Of a DNA stretch of 47,080 bases, positions 9,731-19,317 are shown in pieces. The DNA comes from Streptococcus cristatus. GTDB taxonomy: Bacteria; Bacillota; Bacilli; Lactobacillales; Streptococcaceae. The notes below the pieces were generated by a model that saw nothing but the letters and a program-made list of their open reading frames with translations, was not told the origin of the DNA and did not search any database. Position 1 is the stretch's first letter. Each line of letters opens with the position of its first letter. Position numbers and translations under genes: made by a program. The stretch spans positions 6,822 to 53,901 of the forward strand of contig NZ_RJNA01000012.1 in NCBI RefSeq assembly GCF_003943815.1. The letters are read 5' to 3'.

Positions 9731-9933
9731 TTGGCATAAATTCCTTCTTTTCCATGTATTAACAGATTTTTGGTTCTGTCAGACCAAAAGAACCTCTCGA
9801 GGGCTACTATGGCCCTGCATACTTGCGATATCGATAGGCTTTCACCCCCTTTACTAATGACACATGGATATGGGCTATCCCAAAGACTTAGACAAATCTT
9901 AAAAAAGCAATCAGATAATTACATATTGGACTC
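9731..9933. other. Intergenic region between murB and potA
   Basis: A 203-bp gap inside an otherwise compact operon. I see a short hairpin (GGTTCT/AGAACC, about 9771-9796) but no clear promoter, terminator or coding frame. It may carry a promoter for potABCD separate from murB. Confidence 0.4.
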
Positions 9934-10836
9934 TTATGCTTCTCCAATAATTCGAACTTCTCGTTCCAGAGTGACACCTGAATGCTCCTCGACTGTTTTA
10001 ATGACATGAGCAATCAACTCTTCATAATCGCTAGCTGTACCATGATCGACATTAATCATGAAACCAGCATGCTTTTCTGAAACCTCTACACCACCGATTC
10101 GATAGCCTTTTAGACCAGCCTCACTGATTAGCTGGCCAGCAAAATGTCCCAGAGGACGCTTAAAGACCGACCCACATGATGGATATTCCAAAGGCTGCTT
10201 GAGTTCACGCAGATAGGTCAGACGTTCCATTTCCTGACGAATGTTTTGGTGGACACCTGGTGCCAGACCGAACTTAGCTGAAATGACGATGTCGCCAGTT
10301 TCTTGAATAAGTGAATGACGATAACCAAAACGCATATCACGTGCATCCAAGGTCTTAATTTCTCCTTCAGGGGTCAAGACCTTGCAAGAAACAAGCACAT
10401 GAGCAATTTCTCCGCCATAAGCGCCAGCATTCATAAAGACAGCACCGCCGACACTACCCGGGATGCCACAGGCAAATTCAAAGCCAGTTAAACTATGATG
10501 AAGGGCAATACGAGTAGTCTGAGTTAGATTGGCACCAGCTTCTGCCTCAATCGTATAGCCATCTACTGTTACATTATTTAGCTTGTCAAACATGATGACA
10601 AAGCCTCGAATACCGCCATCTCGAACGATAATGTTACTTGAATTTCCAAGCACCAACCAAGGAATATTTTCACGATTGGCCAACTTGACAATCCGAGCCA
10701 ATTCATAACGGTTGCGTGGAAAAACTAAGAAATCGGCAGCTCCGCCTACCTTCGTATAAGTGTATTGACTCAAAGGTTCATTAAAACGGATGTCGATTCC
10801 TTCTAATTCCGCAGAAAATTTTTCTAGGTTTTGCAT
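9934..10836 (-). CDS. murB: UDP-N-acetylenolpyruvoylglucosamine reductase
   Basis: MurB reduces UDP-GlcNAc-enolpyruvate to UDP-MurNAc with NADPH and FAD, an early cytoplasmic step of peptidoglycan synthesis. The 300-residue protein has the FAD-binding p-cresol methylhydroxylase fold: [14 protein letters not shown] near residue 30, [11 protein letters not shown] near 62, and [23 protein letters not shown] near 120-142. The catalytic-site blocks GYRHS and [11 protein letters not shown] (the Ser/Cys region near 226) follow. It heads the murB-potABCD operon, an arrangement common in streptococci. The ribosome binding site (GAGAG) is modest. Confidence 0.96.
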   Translation of the reverse strand: MQNLEKFSAELEGIDIRFNEPLSQYTYTKVGGAADFLVFPRNRYELARIVKLANRENIPWLVLGNSSNIIVRDGGIRGFVIMFDKLNNVTVDGYTIEAEAGANLTQTTRIALHHSLTGFEFACGIPGSVGGAVFMNAGAYGGEIAHVLVSCKVLTPEGEIKTLDARDMRFGYRHSLIQETGDIVISAKFGLAPGVHQNIRQEMERLTYLRELKQPLEYPSCGSVFKRPLGHFAGQLISEAGLKGYRIGGVEVSEKHAGFMINVDHGTASDYEELIAHVIKTVEEHSGVTLEREVRIIGEA

Positions 10837-10867
10837 GACTTACTCTCTTTTTTACAAATTACACTCT

Positions 10868-10876
10868 ATTATATCA
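10868..10876 (-). promoter_or_regulatory. Extended -10 promoter for murB-potABCD
   Basis: TGATATAAT on the minus strand, about 32 bases before the murB ATG. The -35 region is poor. Confidence 0.55.
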
Positions 10877-10930
10877 AAATTAAATGATATTTACGATAGA
10901 CTAAGGGAAATAAAGATTCTTTTTCAAAGC

Positions 10931-10998
10931 AAAAAGAAAGAGGAGAACGAAGATTGTAGACCAACACTGCGTCCACAAGTTCGTCATCCTCAAACTCT
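10931..10998 (-). terminator. Probable terminator of hom-thrB
   Basis: On the minus strand just after thrB, a long imperfect hairpin (ACGAA at 10947-10951 pairing with TTCGT at 10980-10984, extended inward by TTGT/ACAA and GAC/GTC and outward by an AGAGGAG/CTC arm) is followed by CTCTTTCTTTTT. The fold is imperfect, so confidence is moderate. Confidence 0.45.
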
Positions 10999-11001
10999 CT
11001 T

Positions 11002-11868
11002 CTATTTTTCTACACGTACACCCTGAGTATCGACTTGCAACTGGAAGACTTGTCCATCAAAGCCTTGTTCCTTGATTTGCTGATAAATCTGCTCAGCCTT
11101 GTCTTTTGGAGATAAAACCATAACAGTCGGACCAGCTCCAGAGATGTAAGTCGCAAAAGCGCCCTGTTTTCTGGCTAAGAATTTAATGTCAGAAAATTCT
11201 TTGATAAGCGGTTGGCGATATCTCTCATGGAAACGATCGGATTCGATAGCACGACCAGCTGTTTTCATATCGCCTTTTAAGAGCGCTGCAACAGCGACAT
11301 TGGCTACGGAGCTTGCGGCAACAGCTTCCTTGTATGAAAGGCGATTAGGCAAGACTCGGCGGCTTTCAACTGTTCTCAACTCATAATCGGGAATAAAAGC
11401 GATAAAGCTGACCTCTGGGAAATCTGACACGACAGCTGAAACTTGATTTTGGAAAGAGCTTGCAATCACTAAGTTTCCATAAATCGCTGGTGCGACATTG
11501 TCCGGATGCCCTTCGATTTTTGTCGCAATTTTTAACTTCTCATGATCCGATAAGTTCAGATTTGCTAACTGATTGGCCAGTTCAATCCCAGCAACAATAA
11601 CGGAGCTAGAAGAGCCGAGACCGCGCGCCAAAGGAACATCGCTAATCATTTTTAAGCGATGAGGCTGAAGATCTGGGGCTAATTGCAGGGCAATCTTGAT
11701 TAGTAAATTCCGTTTATCCGTTGGAATTCGAGGATTGAGGTCATGCTCAATAACCCACTCCTCACTTTCTTCCAAGACTTCAATTTCTAAATATTTGGAG
11801 ACTGCGACACCAACTGAGTCAAAACCAGGCCCGATATTGGCACTGGTTGCTGGTACAATAATTTTCAT
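11002..11868 (-). CDS. thrB: Homoserine kinase
   Basis: ThrB phosphorylates L-homoserine to O-phosphohomoserine for threonine synthesis. The 288-residue GHMP-family kinase shows the three family motifs: [14 protein letters not shown] near the N-terminus, the ATP-binding loop [16 protein letters not shown] near residues 84-99, and the C-terminal motif [13 protein letters not shown] near 245. Its TAGGAGAA ribosome binding site lies within the end of hom, one base away, so the two are co-translated. It is the last gene of its operon. Confidence 0.96.
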   Translation of the reverse strand: MKIIVPATSANIGPGFDSVGVAVSKYLEIEVLEESEEWVIEHDLNPRIPTDKRNLLIKIALQLAPDLQPHRLKMISDVPLARGLGSSSSVIVAGIELANQLANLNLSDHEKLKIATKIEGHPDNVAPAIYGNLVIASSFQNQVSAVVSDFPEVSFIAFIPDYELRTVESRRVLPNRLSYKEAVAASSVANVAVAALLKGDMKTAGRAIESDRFHERYRQPLIKEFSDIKFLARKQGAFATYISGAGPTVMVLSPKDKAEQIYQQIKEQGFDGQVFQLQVDTQGVRVEK

Positions 11869-11869
11869 C

Positions 11870-13156
11870 TTATTCTCCTAATACTTTAAAGGTATTGAGC
11901 AATTCAAACTCTGGTACCTCACGGAGCTTGGCAACGACATTTTCTAGCTGAGTCTTGCTGACAGCATGCGTGATGATGACTACACGAGCAGTTTCACCAT
12001 CCGTACCTTCTTGCAGAATTTGCTTGAAGGAAACTTCTTCAGCATTGAAGATTTCAGCCAAATGCAAGACTTGACCCTTGGCATCTGGAGCCAAGATAGA
12101 GAAATAATAGTTGCTCTTAACATCCTCAGGCTTAGCCAAGACAAGCTCGCGACTAAATTCATTGAAGGCTTTGCCAATCGTGCCTTCATTTAGGCGACGA
12201 ACAATACGGACAATATCCGCAACGACACTGGTAGCAGTTGGTTTTTGACCTGCACCTGGACCGTAATACATGGATTCTCCGATACCGATTGACTCGACAA
12301 AGACCGCATTCATTACGCCGTTTACGCTAGCTAGTGGATGCGCTTTTGGCAAGAAAGTCGGTGTCACTTCCGCAGCGATTCCTGATGGCGTTTCCTCAAT
12401 CGAACCAACTAATTTCACTACATAGCCCAAATCTTGAGCAACAGCGACGTCTTCAGGCGTGATGTTGCGAATACCTTGGTGGCTGACGTCTTCAAACTTG
12501 ATATTCATACCAAAAGCAAATTGGCTGAGGATAACCATTTTATAGGCTGCGTCAATACCATCAACGTCGTTCGTCGGGTCACTTTCAGCAAATCCTAAAC
12601 GTTGCGCTTCTGCAAGAGCATCCTCGTAAGACCAACCTTCTTCTACCATCTTGGTCATCATGAAGTTAGATGTTCCATTGACCACGCCCAAAACGCGGGT
12701 AATCTTATCAGATGCCAATGAATTAACCAAGGTGCGCAAAATAGGGATACCACCTGCAACAGCAGCTTCATAGTAGAGAGCAACGCCATTTTTCTTAGCA
12801 ATATCTAACAATTCAGAACCATGAACTGCCAGCAAGTCTTTGTTAGCGGTTACCACATGTTTACCTGCTTCAAGTGCGCGCGTGATAAAGGTTTTTGCTG
12901 GTTCAATCCGTCCCATCAGCTCCACTACGATCGCAATTTCGCCGTCATTTAAGATTTCATCCACATTGGTCACAAAGTTATAATCATTTCCAGCTGCCAA
13001 AAGACGCTCTTTTTCAGCATCATCCTTGACCAAAACTTTAGCAACTTCAATCTCAGAATGAGCAGCCTGAACAATCTTTTCTCCATTTTCTTTCAACAAG
13101 AAAGGAACACCACTGGCAACTGTTCCAAAACCAAGTAAAGCAATTTTAATAGACAT
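11870..13156 (-). CDS. hom: Homoserine dehydrogenase
   Basis: Converts aspartate semialdehyde to homoserine with NAD(P)H, feeding threonine and methionine synthesis. The 428-residue form has an N-terminal Rossmann domain ([16 protein letters not shown]), the catalytic domain with the family block [14 protein letters not shown] and the catalytic region [14 protein letters not shown], and a C-terminal ACT domain (from about residue 350, ending in [12 protein letters not shown]), which usually mediates end-product inhibition. CAAGGAG precedes the ATG. It is transcribed from a promoter shared back to back with the deacetylase gene. Confidence 0.97.
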   Translation of the reverse strand: MSIKIALLGFGTVASGVPFLLKENGEKIVQAAHSEIEVAKVLVKDDAEKERLLAAGNDYNFVTNVDEILNDGEIAIVVELMGRIEPAKTFITRALEAGKHVVTANKDLLAVHGSELLDIAKKNGVALYYEAAVAGGIPILRTLVNSLASDKITRVLGVVNGTSNFMMTKMVEEGWSYEDALAEAQRLGFAESDPTNDVDGIDAAYKMVILSQFAFGMNIKFEDVSHQGIRNITPEDVAVAQDLGYVVKLVGSIEETPSGIAAEVTPTFLPKAHPLASVNGVMNAVFVESIGIGESMYYGPGAGQKPTATSVVADIVRIVRRLNEGTIGKAFNEFSRELVLAKPEDVKSNYYFSILAPDAKGQVLHLAEIFNAEEVSFKQILQEGTDGETARVVIITHAVSKTQLENVVAKLREVPEFELLNTFKVLGE

Positions 13157-13190
13157 GAGGAACTCCTTGAATATTTCTTATATAAAAAAC

Positions 13191-13246
13191 ATTATAACAA
13201 AAATATATAGAAATGCCTACAAATCTATTTGTATATTTGTTATAAT
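13191..13246. promoter_or_regulatory. Symmetrical divergent promoters for hom-thrB and the deacetylase gene
   Basis: An extended -10 TGTTATAAT reads leftward (-10 at 13191-13196, with TAGGCA as -35), and an identical TGTTATAAT reads rightward (-10 at 13241-13246). The 56-bp span is an imperfect palindrome ending in ATTATAACAAA and its mirror. The two promoters overlap face to face, so RNA polymerase on one should hinder the other. Confidence 0.6.
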
Positions 13247-13288
13247 GTAAGTAAAAATTTTAAACTCATGAGATTAGAAGGAGATACC

Positions 13289-14221
13289 ATGACCGATAAA
13301 CACATTGGAAGACGCATGCAAAGACACAAAGCTAAGAAAAAGGCATTCCTTTTTTCTATTATCAATCTTTTCTTGCTCCTTGCCCTAATCGTAGGCGGAA
13401 TTTATCTTTGGAAGACTCAGTTCTCTCCTAGCAAACAATCCTCTGCAGGCAACCAAACTGTGCAATCCACCTCCAAGCCAGACTCTACCTCAACAAATGA
13501 AGAAGCTTCAAAAATAAAGTGGGTAAAACAGGATGAGCCTGTTAAAATTCCAATTTTAATGTACCATGCGATCCATGTAATGGATCCCTCTGAGGCAGCC
13601 AATGCTGGTTTGATTGTAGATCCAACTACTTTTGAAAGCCATTTGCAGGCTCTGAAAGAAGCTGGTTACTATACATTAACCCCAGATGAAGCTTACAAAG
13701 CTTTGACAGAGAATGTCCTACCTGAAAATAAAAAAGTAGTCTGGCTGACCTTTGATGATAGTTTGAAAGACTTTTATACCAATGCCTTCCCGCTACTTCA
13801 AAAGTACCAGATGAAGGCAACCAACAATGTCATTACTGGATTTGTCCAAGCTGGCCGTGAAGATATGCTGACGCTGGATGAGATCAAAGAAATGAAGGAA
13901 AAGGGTATGTCCTTTGAAGACCATACCGTCAACCACCCTGATCTATCAACTGCTACTGCTGATCAACAAACCCTTGAACTACGTGATTCTAAAGCCTTTT
14001 TAGACGACAATCTCTCACAAACAACCACGACTGTTGCTTATCCATCAGGCCGCTATAGTGATGCGACCTTGCAGATCGCTGAAAGCCTGGGCTATAAGAT
14101 GGGATTGACGACCAATAACGGCCTGGCTTCACTGTCTAACGGATTACTCTCGCTCAATCGTGTTCGAGTGAACCCAACCACTACTGCAGAAGATTTATTA
14201 AACGAAATCGCTACAAATTAA
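13289..14221 (+). CDS. Membrane-anchored polysaccharide deacetylase (NodB homology domain)
   Basis: A predicted extracellular de-N-acetylase of carbohydrate esterase family 4, 310 residues from the ATG at 13289 (MTDKHIGRR), which follows AGAAGGAGA. After a basic N-terminus comes one transmembrane anchor (about residues 19-41), then a Ser/Thr/Gln-rich linker and the catalytic domain. Motif 1 is WLTFDDS (the usual TFDDG with Ser for Gly), motif 2 is HTVNHPDLS (metal histidines) and motif 3 is YPSGRYSD. The substrate could be peptidoglycan GlcNAc or a surface glycan; sequence alone cannot say. It is a single gene with its own terminator. Confidence 0.88.
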   Translation: MTDKHIGRRMQRHKAKKKAFLFSIINLFLLLALIVGGIYLWKTQFSPSKQSSAGNQTVQSTSKPDSTSTNEEASKIKWVKQDEPVKIPILMYHAIHVMDPSEAANAGLIVDPTTFESHLQALKEAGYYTLTPDEAYKALTENVLPENKKVVWLTFDDSLKDFYTNAFPLLQKYQMKATNNVITGFVQAGREDMLTLDEIKEMKEKGMSFEDHTVNHPDLSTATADQQTLELRDSKAFLDDNLSQTTTTVAYPSGRYSDATLQIAESLGYKMGLTTNNGLASLSNGLLSLNRVRVNPTTTAEDLLNEIATN

Positions 14222-14226
14222 TCTCA

Positions 14227-14262
14227 GAAAGCTTGCTTCAGACGAAGCAGGCTTTTTCTATT
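14227..14262 (+). terminator. Intrinsic terminator of the deacetylase gene
   Basis: AAAGCTTGCTTC pairs with GAAGCAGGCTTT around the loop AGAC and is followed by TTTTTCTATTT, just after the stop codon. Confidence 0.85.
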
Positions 14263-14292
14263 TCCGATAGCAACTTTTTCCAATCACAAAAA

Positions 14293-14467
14293 GAGGCTGG
14301 GACAAAAGTCCTAGCCTCTCAACTGTCTTTGGATTGTCGAGCAAGACGCAGTGGTCGAGTGGGCTCTACTACTCTGATTTCATCAGCTTTTACAGCCCTA
14401 CTCAACTGTGCGGAGGTGGGACGACGAAATCGAATTCTAACGAATTACCGATTTCTGTCCCACTCTC
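14293..14467. repeat. 175-bp intergenic palindromic repeat, copy B
   Basis: The inverted partner of copy A (5766-5940), the same length with five single-base differences. One of these changes CTCAAC to CTCGAC in a stem and still allows a G-U pair, so the fold is kept. It fills the gap between the convergent deacetylase and nucleoside permease genes. Its hairpins could stop transcription from both sides. Confidence 0.88.
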
Positions 14468-14473
14468 AAAGGG

Positions 14474-15430
14474 TTATTTAGACTTGATATAGTTGATACC
14501 GTCTGCTTTTGGAGCAACAGCTTTACCAAAGAAGGCCGCAAGAACCACAATCGTCAAAACGTATGGCGCAATCTGTAGATAAACCGTTGGCACTTTTGAA
14601 AGAAGAGGCAACTGGTTTCCGATAACGGCTAAACTTTGAGAAGCTCCAAAGAAGAGACTTGCCAACATAGCACCGATAGGACTCCATTTACCAAAAATCA
14701 TGGCTGCCAAGGCGATAAATCCTGGACCTATGATAGTCGTCACAGCAAAGTTAACGGAGATTGACTGAGCATAGATAGCCCCACCAATACCACCAAGCAA
14801 ACCAGAAATCATAACACCGCAATAGCGCATGAGGTAAACATTGATTCCTAATGTATCTGCTGCCTGCGGATGTTCTCCAACTGAGCGAAGGCGCAATCCA
14901 AATTTTGTCTTAAACATGATAAACCAAGCAAGGAAAGAGAAGGCGATGGCCAAATATCCCATCAGACTTGTATGTTTGAAGAATATATCTCCTATGACCG
15001 GAATATCAGACAAAATAGGAAAATTAAATTTGCCAAATGAACGCTGAATGTTGTCTGTTTGCCCCTTGTTGTAGATAGCTTTAACAAGGAAGACTGCCAA
15101 GGCTGGTGCTAGCAAGTTTAGAACCGTACCACTGACAACGTGGTCTGCACGGAAGTTAATGGTTGCTACAGCATGGATAAGGGAGAAGAGCACTCCGACT
15201 AAACCAGCAGCAATCAAGGAAAGCCACGGAGTCAAGCTACCAAAACTACTCTCGAAAGTCAAGTTAAAGAGAACACCTGTAAATGCTCCCATTACCATGA
15301 TCCCTTCCAAGCCGACATTGACAACTCCGGCATGCTCCGAATAAGCTCCACCGATACTTGTAAAAATCAAGGGAGCCGCATAAATCAGCATAGATGATAC
15401 TAATAAACCTAATATCGTTACAATACTCAT
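14474..15430 (-). CDS. nupQ: Nucleoside ABC transporter permease, NupQ type
   Basis: Second permease of a BMP-type nucleoside importer, 318 residues with about eight hydrophobic segments. The conserved segment SIGGAYSEHAGVVNVGLEGIM near residue 25 and the RSVGEHPQAADTLGIN coupling-loop block near residue 180 are typical of the RbsC/NupQ branch of branched-chain-type permeases. It starts one base after the nupP stop (GGGGGAAA ribosome binding site) and is the last gene of the operon; repeat B follows. The name reflects the Lactococcus-type nomenclature; the exact nucleoside range is inferred. Confidence 0.88.
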   Translation of the reverse strand: MSIVTILGLLVSSMLIYAAPLIFTSIGGAYSEHAGVVNVGLEGIMVMGAFTGVLFNLTFESSFGSLTPWLSLIAAGLVGVLFSLIHAVATINFRADHVVSGTVLNLLAPALAVFLVKAIYNKGQTDNIQRSFGKFNFPILSDIPVIGDIFFKHTSLMGYLAIAFSFLAWFIMFKTKFGLRLRSVGEHPQAADTLGINVYLMRYCGVMISGLLGGIGGAIYAQSISVNFAVTTIIGPGFIALAAMIFGKWSPIGAMLASLFFGASQSLAVIGNQLPLLSKVPTVYLQIAPYVLTIVVLAAFFGKAVAPKADGINYIKSK

Positions 15431-15431
15431 C

Positions 15432-16526
15432 CTAGTTTCCCCCTTTCACTTTACCAGCTTCTTGCTTACGGTTTTTAAATAATTCAAAGACTGTCTTACC
15501 AGTCAGACGCTCAATCAGGTAATGGGCGCTGACAAAGAAGATAATCGAAGCTGTCACGATATTGACTAATTCTGTCGGAATCTGAGCCACGTTCATACCT
15601 GGCGCACCGACACTTAGAACTGCAAAAAGGAAAGCCGCAAAAAGGATACCAACTGGAGAGTTTGCTGCTAAAAGACTAACTGCCATACCATTGAAACCAA
15701 CGCTCAATGAACTTCCTTGCACAAAGACATTCTGATAAGTACCCAGTCCTTCTACGACTCCTCCAAGTCCTGCAAGGGCTCCAGAAATAATCATAGACAA
15801 AATAATAGTCCGTTTAGAAGACATCCCTGCGTATTCAGATGCATTCGGGTTCAGTCCTACAGCGCGGATTTCAAAGCCAAGTGTTGTTTTCTTCAGCATA
15901 TACCAGATTAGCACAACTGCAATCAAAGCAAAGAAAATACCAATATTCATACGAGAGTTAGCTGTCAAACTTCTCAGCCATTCTGTTTGATAGATAGCAT
16001 TAGCACCAACACGCTTACTAGAGTCAACACTCTGCATCACAGATTTTGGAAAGCTGCGGATAAAGGCATTTCCAACGAAGAGGACGATATAGTTCATCAT
16101 AATCGTAACGATGACTTCACTCGTTCCTAAATAGGCCCGCAGAACTCCTGGAATAGCACCAATGATCCCACCAGCCACTGCAGCAATGACTACAGTTGCT
16201 AGCAACATCAGAGGGCGAGGTAGGTCAGGGAAGGAAAGGGCAAACCAACCAGCCAAAATCCAACCAGCCAAGGCTTGGCCCGGAAGTCCGACATTGAAAA
16301 ATCCAGCCCGACTAGCAACGGCAAAACCCAGACCAATGAGAACTAGAGGTCCCATCGCCCGAGAAATTTCACCCAAACTTCTCAAAGAACCGAATGCCGT
16401 TTTAAAGAGGGATTCATATCCCCAGATGGCATCATAGCCAAAGATAGCCATGACAATCGCTCCCAATAAAATCCCTAAAAGAACTGAGATTAAGGGAACT
16501 GCGATCTGCTGTGTTTTTTTAGACAT
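15432..16526 (-). CDS. nupP: Nucleoside ABC transporter permease, NupP type
   Basis: First permease of the importer, 364 residues from the ATG at 16526 (MSKKTQQIAV), which follows AGAAGGGAG; the frame is open upstream but overlaps nupO. It has about nine to ten hydrophobic segments. Family blocks are SRAGFFNVGLPGQALAGW near residue 70 and the coupling-loop region RAVGLNPNASEYAGM near 220. It lies between the ATPase and the second permease, in the order usual for streptococcal nucleoside uptake operons. Confidence 0.88.
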   Translation of the reverse strand: MSKKTQQIAVPLISVLLGILLGAIVMAIFGYDAIWGYESLFKTAFGSLRSLGEISRAMGPLVLIGLGFAVASRAGFFNVGLPGQALAGWILAGWFALSFPDLPRPLMLLATVVIAAVAGGIIGAIPGVLRAYLGTSEVIVTIMMNYIVLFVGNAFIRSFPKSVMQSVDSSKRVGANAIYQTEWLRSLTANSRMNIGIFFALIAVVLIWYMLKKTTLGFEIRAVGLNPNASEYAGMSSKRTIILSMIISGALAGLGGVVEGLGTYQNVFVQGSSLSVGFNGMAVSLLAANSPVGILFAAFLFAVLSVGAPGMNVAQIPTELVNIVTASIIFFVSAHYLIERLTGKTVFELFKNRKQEAGKVKGGN

Positions 16527-16539
16527 TTGAATCTCCCTT

Positions 16540-18054
16540 CTAAATCTTACCACCAGCCATAAGAATACCAAGTTCTTGCTTATTAGTCTTCTCTGGAGTC
16601 ACAATTCCTTGAATCTTGCCATCATGGATAACGGCGATTCTGTCAGAAAGATTGAGTATTTCATCTAGCTCAAAGCTAACAACAAGTACTGCCTTGCCCT
16701 GAGTACGCTCCTCAATCAAGCGTTTATGGATATACTCAATTGCTCCGACATCAAGACCGCGGGTTGGCTGACTGACAATCAGCAAGTCTGGATCACGATC
16801 CACTTCCCGAGCAATGATAGCCTTCTGCTGGTTTCCTCCTGAGAGGGCTGAAGCAGGTACATACTCGCTAGCTGCCCGCACGTCAAACTCTTTCATCAGA
16901 TTGCACGCGTAAGAGTAAATATTATTGTAATTCAAGATGCCGTTTTTGCTAAGTGGTTCCTTGTAGTAAGTCTGCAAAGCAATATTTTCAGAAATGGACA
17001 TCTGCAGCACCAAACCATCGCGATGGCGGTCTTCAGGTACGTGGCTGACCTTCATCTCTGTAATCTGGCGTGGTTTCTTACCAATCACGGACTGGTTCTT
17101 GATCAAAATATCGCCCGAGCTTGCTTTTCTAAGTCCTGTAATAGCTTGAATCAACTCGGTTTGACCATTGCCGTCAATACCAGCAATCCCAACAATCTCA
17201 CCAGCACGAACATCCAGTGAAAGTCCCTTAACAGCTGGAACGCCGCGATTTTCTTCAACGACAAGATTCTTGATTGAAAGAACCGTCTCTTGCGGATTAG
17301 AAGGTTTCTTCTCAGTCTTGAAGGAAACAGCACGTCCCACCATCATTTCTGCCAAGTCTTGATTAGTTGCACCAGCAATTTCAACGGTTTCGATCGATTT
17401 TCCTCGACGAATAACAGTCACTCGGTCAGAAACTGCACGAATTTCATCTAACTTATGGGTAATAAGAATGATAGACTTACCTTCCTTGACCAAGTTTTTC
17501 ATGATTTTCATCAATTCATCAATCTCAGATGGTGTCAAAACAGCTGTTGGTTCGTCAAAGATGAGGATATCAGCACCACGGTAAAGGGTCTTCAGAATTT
17601 CAACCCGTTGTTGTGCTCCTACGGAAATGTCTTCAATCTTGGCAGATGGATTGACCGACAAACCATATTTCTTAGACAAACGCTTAATTTCTTGCGTAGC
17701 GCGTTTTAAGTCTAAGATACCATTTTTTGTAATCTCACTTCCAAGAATAATATTTTCAGCAACAGTGAAGGCTTCCACAAGCATAAAGTGCTGATGCACC
17801 ATCCCGATACCAAGTGAGGCCGCCTTTGATGGAGAGTCCAGCTTAACTAGCTTTCCGTTTACTACAATCTCACCACTAGTCGGCTCAAGTAGGCCGGCCA
17901 ACATATTCATCAAGGTTGACTTCCCGGCACCATTTTCTCCTAAAAGAGCGTGAATTTCACCTTTTCGGAGTTCCAAATTGATTTTATCATTGGCCACAAA
18001 TTCACCAAAAATCTTGGTAATTTCTCGCATTTCAATGACATTTTCATGTGTCAT
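16540..18054 (-). CDS. nupO: Nucleoside ABC transporter ATP-binding protein with two ATPase domains, NupO type
   Basis: A 504-residue double ATPase powering nucleoside uptake, like RbsA/MglA-type subunits. Domain 1 has Walker A GENGAGKST (about 39-47), the degenerate signature ISVGAQQRVEILK and Walker B ILIFDEPTAVL. Domain 2 has the divergent P-loop GIDGNGQTEL (about 290), a good signature LSGGNQQKAIIARE and Walker B-like LLIVSQPTRGLD, where Ser-Gln replaces the usual Asp-Glu. Only one domain is therefore likely fully catalytic, as in relatives. The ribosome binding site is AAAGGAAAG. A hairpin terminator separates it from bmpA. Confidence 0.92.
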   Translation of the reverse strand: MTHENVIEMREITKIFGEFVANDKINLELRKGEIHALLGENGAGKSTLMNMLAGLLEPTSGEIVVNGKLVKLDSPSKAASLGIGMVHQHFMLVEAFTVAENIILGSEITKNGILDLKRATQEIKRLSKKYGLSVNPSAKIEDISVGAQQRVEILKTLYRGADILIFDEPTAVLTPSEIDELMKIMKNLVKEGKSIILITHKLDEIRAVSDRVTVIRRGKSIETVEIAGATNQDLAEMMVGRAVSFKTEKKPSNPQETVLSIKNLVVEENRGVPAVKGLSLDVRAGEIVGIAGIDGNGQTELIQAITGLRKASSGDILIKNQSVIGKKPRQITEMKVSHVPEDRHRDGLVLQMSISENIALQTYYKEPLSKNGILNYNNIYSYACNLMKEFDVRAASEYVPASALSGGNQQKAIIAREVDRDPDLLIVSQPTRGLDVGAIEYIHKRLIEERTQGKAVLVVSFELDEILNLSDRIAVIHDGKIQGIVTPEKTNKQELGILMAGGKI

Positions 18055-18145
18055 GGCTCTTTCCTTTCCAGAATTTCATTTTATGTCGATATAACCTCCT
18101 CGGACTCCTATCCTAGTAGGCTTAACCGATGCAAAGGCGTCAGAA

Positions 18146-18181
18146 TTTAAAAATGAGCGACCCTAGTAGGTCGGATCGCTC
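18146..18181 (-). terminator. Leaky terminator between bmpA and nupO
   Basis: On the minus strand GAGCGA (18176-18181 side) pairs with TCGCTC (18155-18160 side) around a loop with an inner CC/GG pair, followed by ATTTTTAAA. In binding-protein operons such a hairpin lowers expression of the transporter relative to the binding protein; readthrough is inferred here. Confidence 0.7.
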
Positions 18182-18190
18182 AACATTCAA

Positions 18191-19246
18191 TTATTTATCA
18201 GGAACTGTAATGCTACCGTCAAGGATTTTAGCTTTCGCTTCTTCAACAGCTTTTTTAGCATCTTCAGAAAGGTTGGTTGTTGTCAAATCAACACCACCGT
18301 CTTTCAAACCAAAGGTTGTAGTTTTACCACCTGGGAATTTACCTTTAGCAGTTTGGTTAGCAATGTCTTGGACAGTCTTACCAACTTGTTTCAAGCTTGA
18401 TGCCAAAACAAAGTTAGATTCTTTACCATCTTTAGATTTGTATTTACCTTCTTCAGTTTGGTCACGGTCAACACCAAGTACCCAAACTTTTTCATTTTCA
18501 TTTCTTGTTTCGTTGATTGACTTAGCTTCGTTAAATACTCCAGCACCAGTACCACCAGCTACTTGGTAAACGACATCCGCACCACCAGCATAGTGAGCAG
18601 CTGCAATTGTTTTACCTTTAGCTGCATCGCCGAATGAACCAGCATAGTCCACTTTAATCTTGATAGATGGGTCAACTGATTTCACACCAGCTTCGAAACC
18701 TTTTTCAAAACGTGTGATAACTGCACCTTCTATACCACCTATGAAACCAACTTGTTTTGTCTTAGTAGTTTTTGCAGCTGCAACACCAGCAAGGTAAGCT
18801 GCTTCATTATCCGCAAAGACTGCTGAAGCAACATTCTTTTGACCTTCAATCACATCGTCAATAATAACGTAGTTAATACTTGAATTATCTTTAGCAGCAG
18901 ATTCAACGGCATCACGAAGGGCAAAACCGATACCAAATACTAGGTTGTAACCATCCGTAGCAGCTTGGTTTAGGTTGTTCGCGTATTGTGACTCGTCTGT
19001 TGATTGGAAGTAAGTATAGCCGTTATCTTTTGAAAGGCCATTTTCTTTCCCCCAAGCTTGCAAACCTTCCCATGCAGATTGGTTAAATGACTTATCATCA
19101 ACACCACCTGTATCGGTTACGATAGCAGCTTTTAAATCAGTTTTAGCGTTAGAGCTATCTGATTTAGACGCACGATTCCCACATGCAGCAAGTCCGATTG
19201 CTGCGACAGACACTAGACCAAGACCTAGCCATTGTTTCTTGTTCAT
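18191..19246 (-). CDS. bmpA: BMP-family nucleoside-binding lipoprotein
   Basis: Substrate-binding lipoprotein of the nucleoside importer, 351 residues from the ATG at 19246 (MNKKQWLGLG), preceded by TATAGGAGG. The signal peptide ends in the lipobox GLAACGN, so Cys22 is lipidated. The mature domain has the BMP/PnrA block IVTDTGGVDDKSFNQSAWEG and later GFIGGIEGAVITRFEKGFEAG. It is related to purine-nucleoside receptors (PnrA/TmpC) and is known as an immunogenic surface lipoprotein in relatives. Context with pdp, deoC and cdd supports nucleoside uptake. Confidence 0.93.
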   Translation of the reverse strand: MNKKQWLGLGLVSVAAIGLAACGNRASKSDSSNAKTDLKAAIVTDTGGVDDKSFNQSAWEGLQAWGKENGLSKDNGYTYFQSTDESQYANNLNQAATDGYNLVFGIGFALRDAVESAAKDNSSINYVIIDDVIEGQKNVASAVFADNEAAYLAGVAAAKTTKTKQVGFIGGIEGAVITRFEKGFEAGVKSVDPSIKIKVDYAGSFGDAAKGKTIAAAHYAGGADVVYQVAGGTGAGVFNEAKSINETRNENEKVWVLGVDRDQTEEGKYKSKDGKESNFVLASSLKQVGKTVQDIANQTAKGKFPGGKTTTFGLKDGGVDLTTTNLSEDAKKAVEEAKAKILDGSITVPDK

Positions 19247-19317
19247 TTCTGAACCTCCTATATAAGATGTGCAACTTAGTTGCAAGTTTAATTTTGGTCA
19301 GTTGACCAGCAACAGAC

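Noticed and set aside
18129..18569. 146-residue plus-strand open frame
   Set aside because: It is antisense to bmpA and crosses the terminator hairpin between bmpA and nupO.
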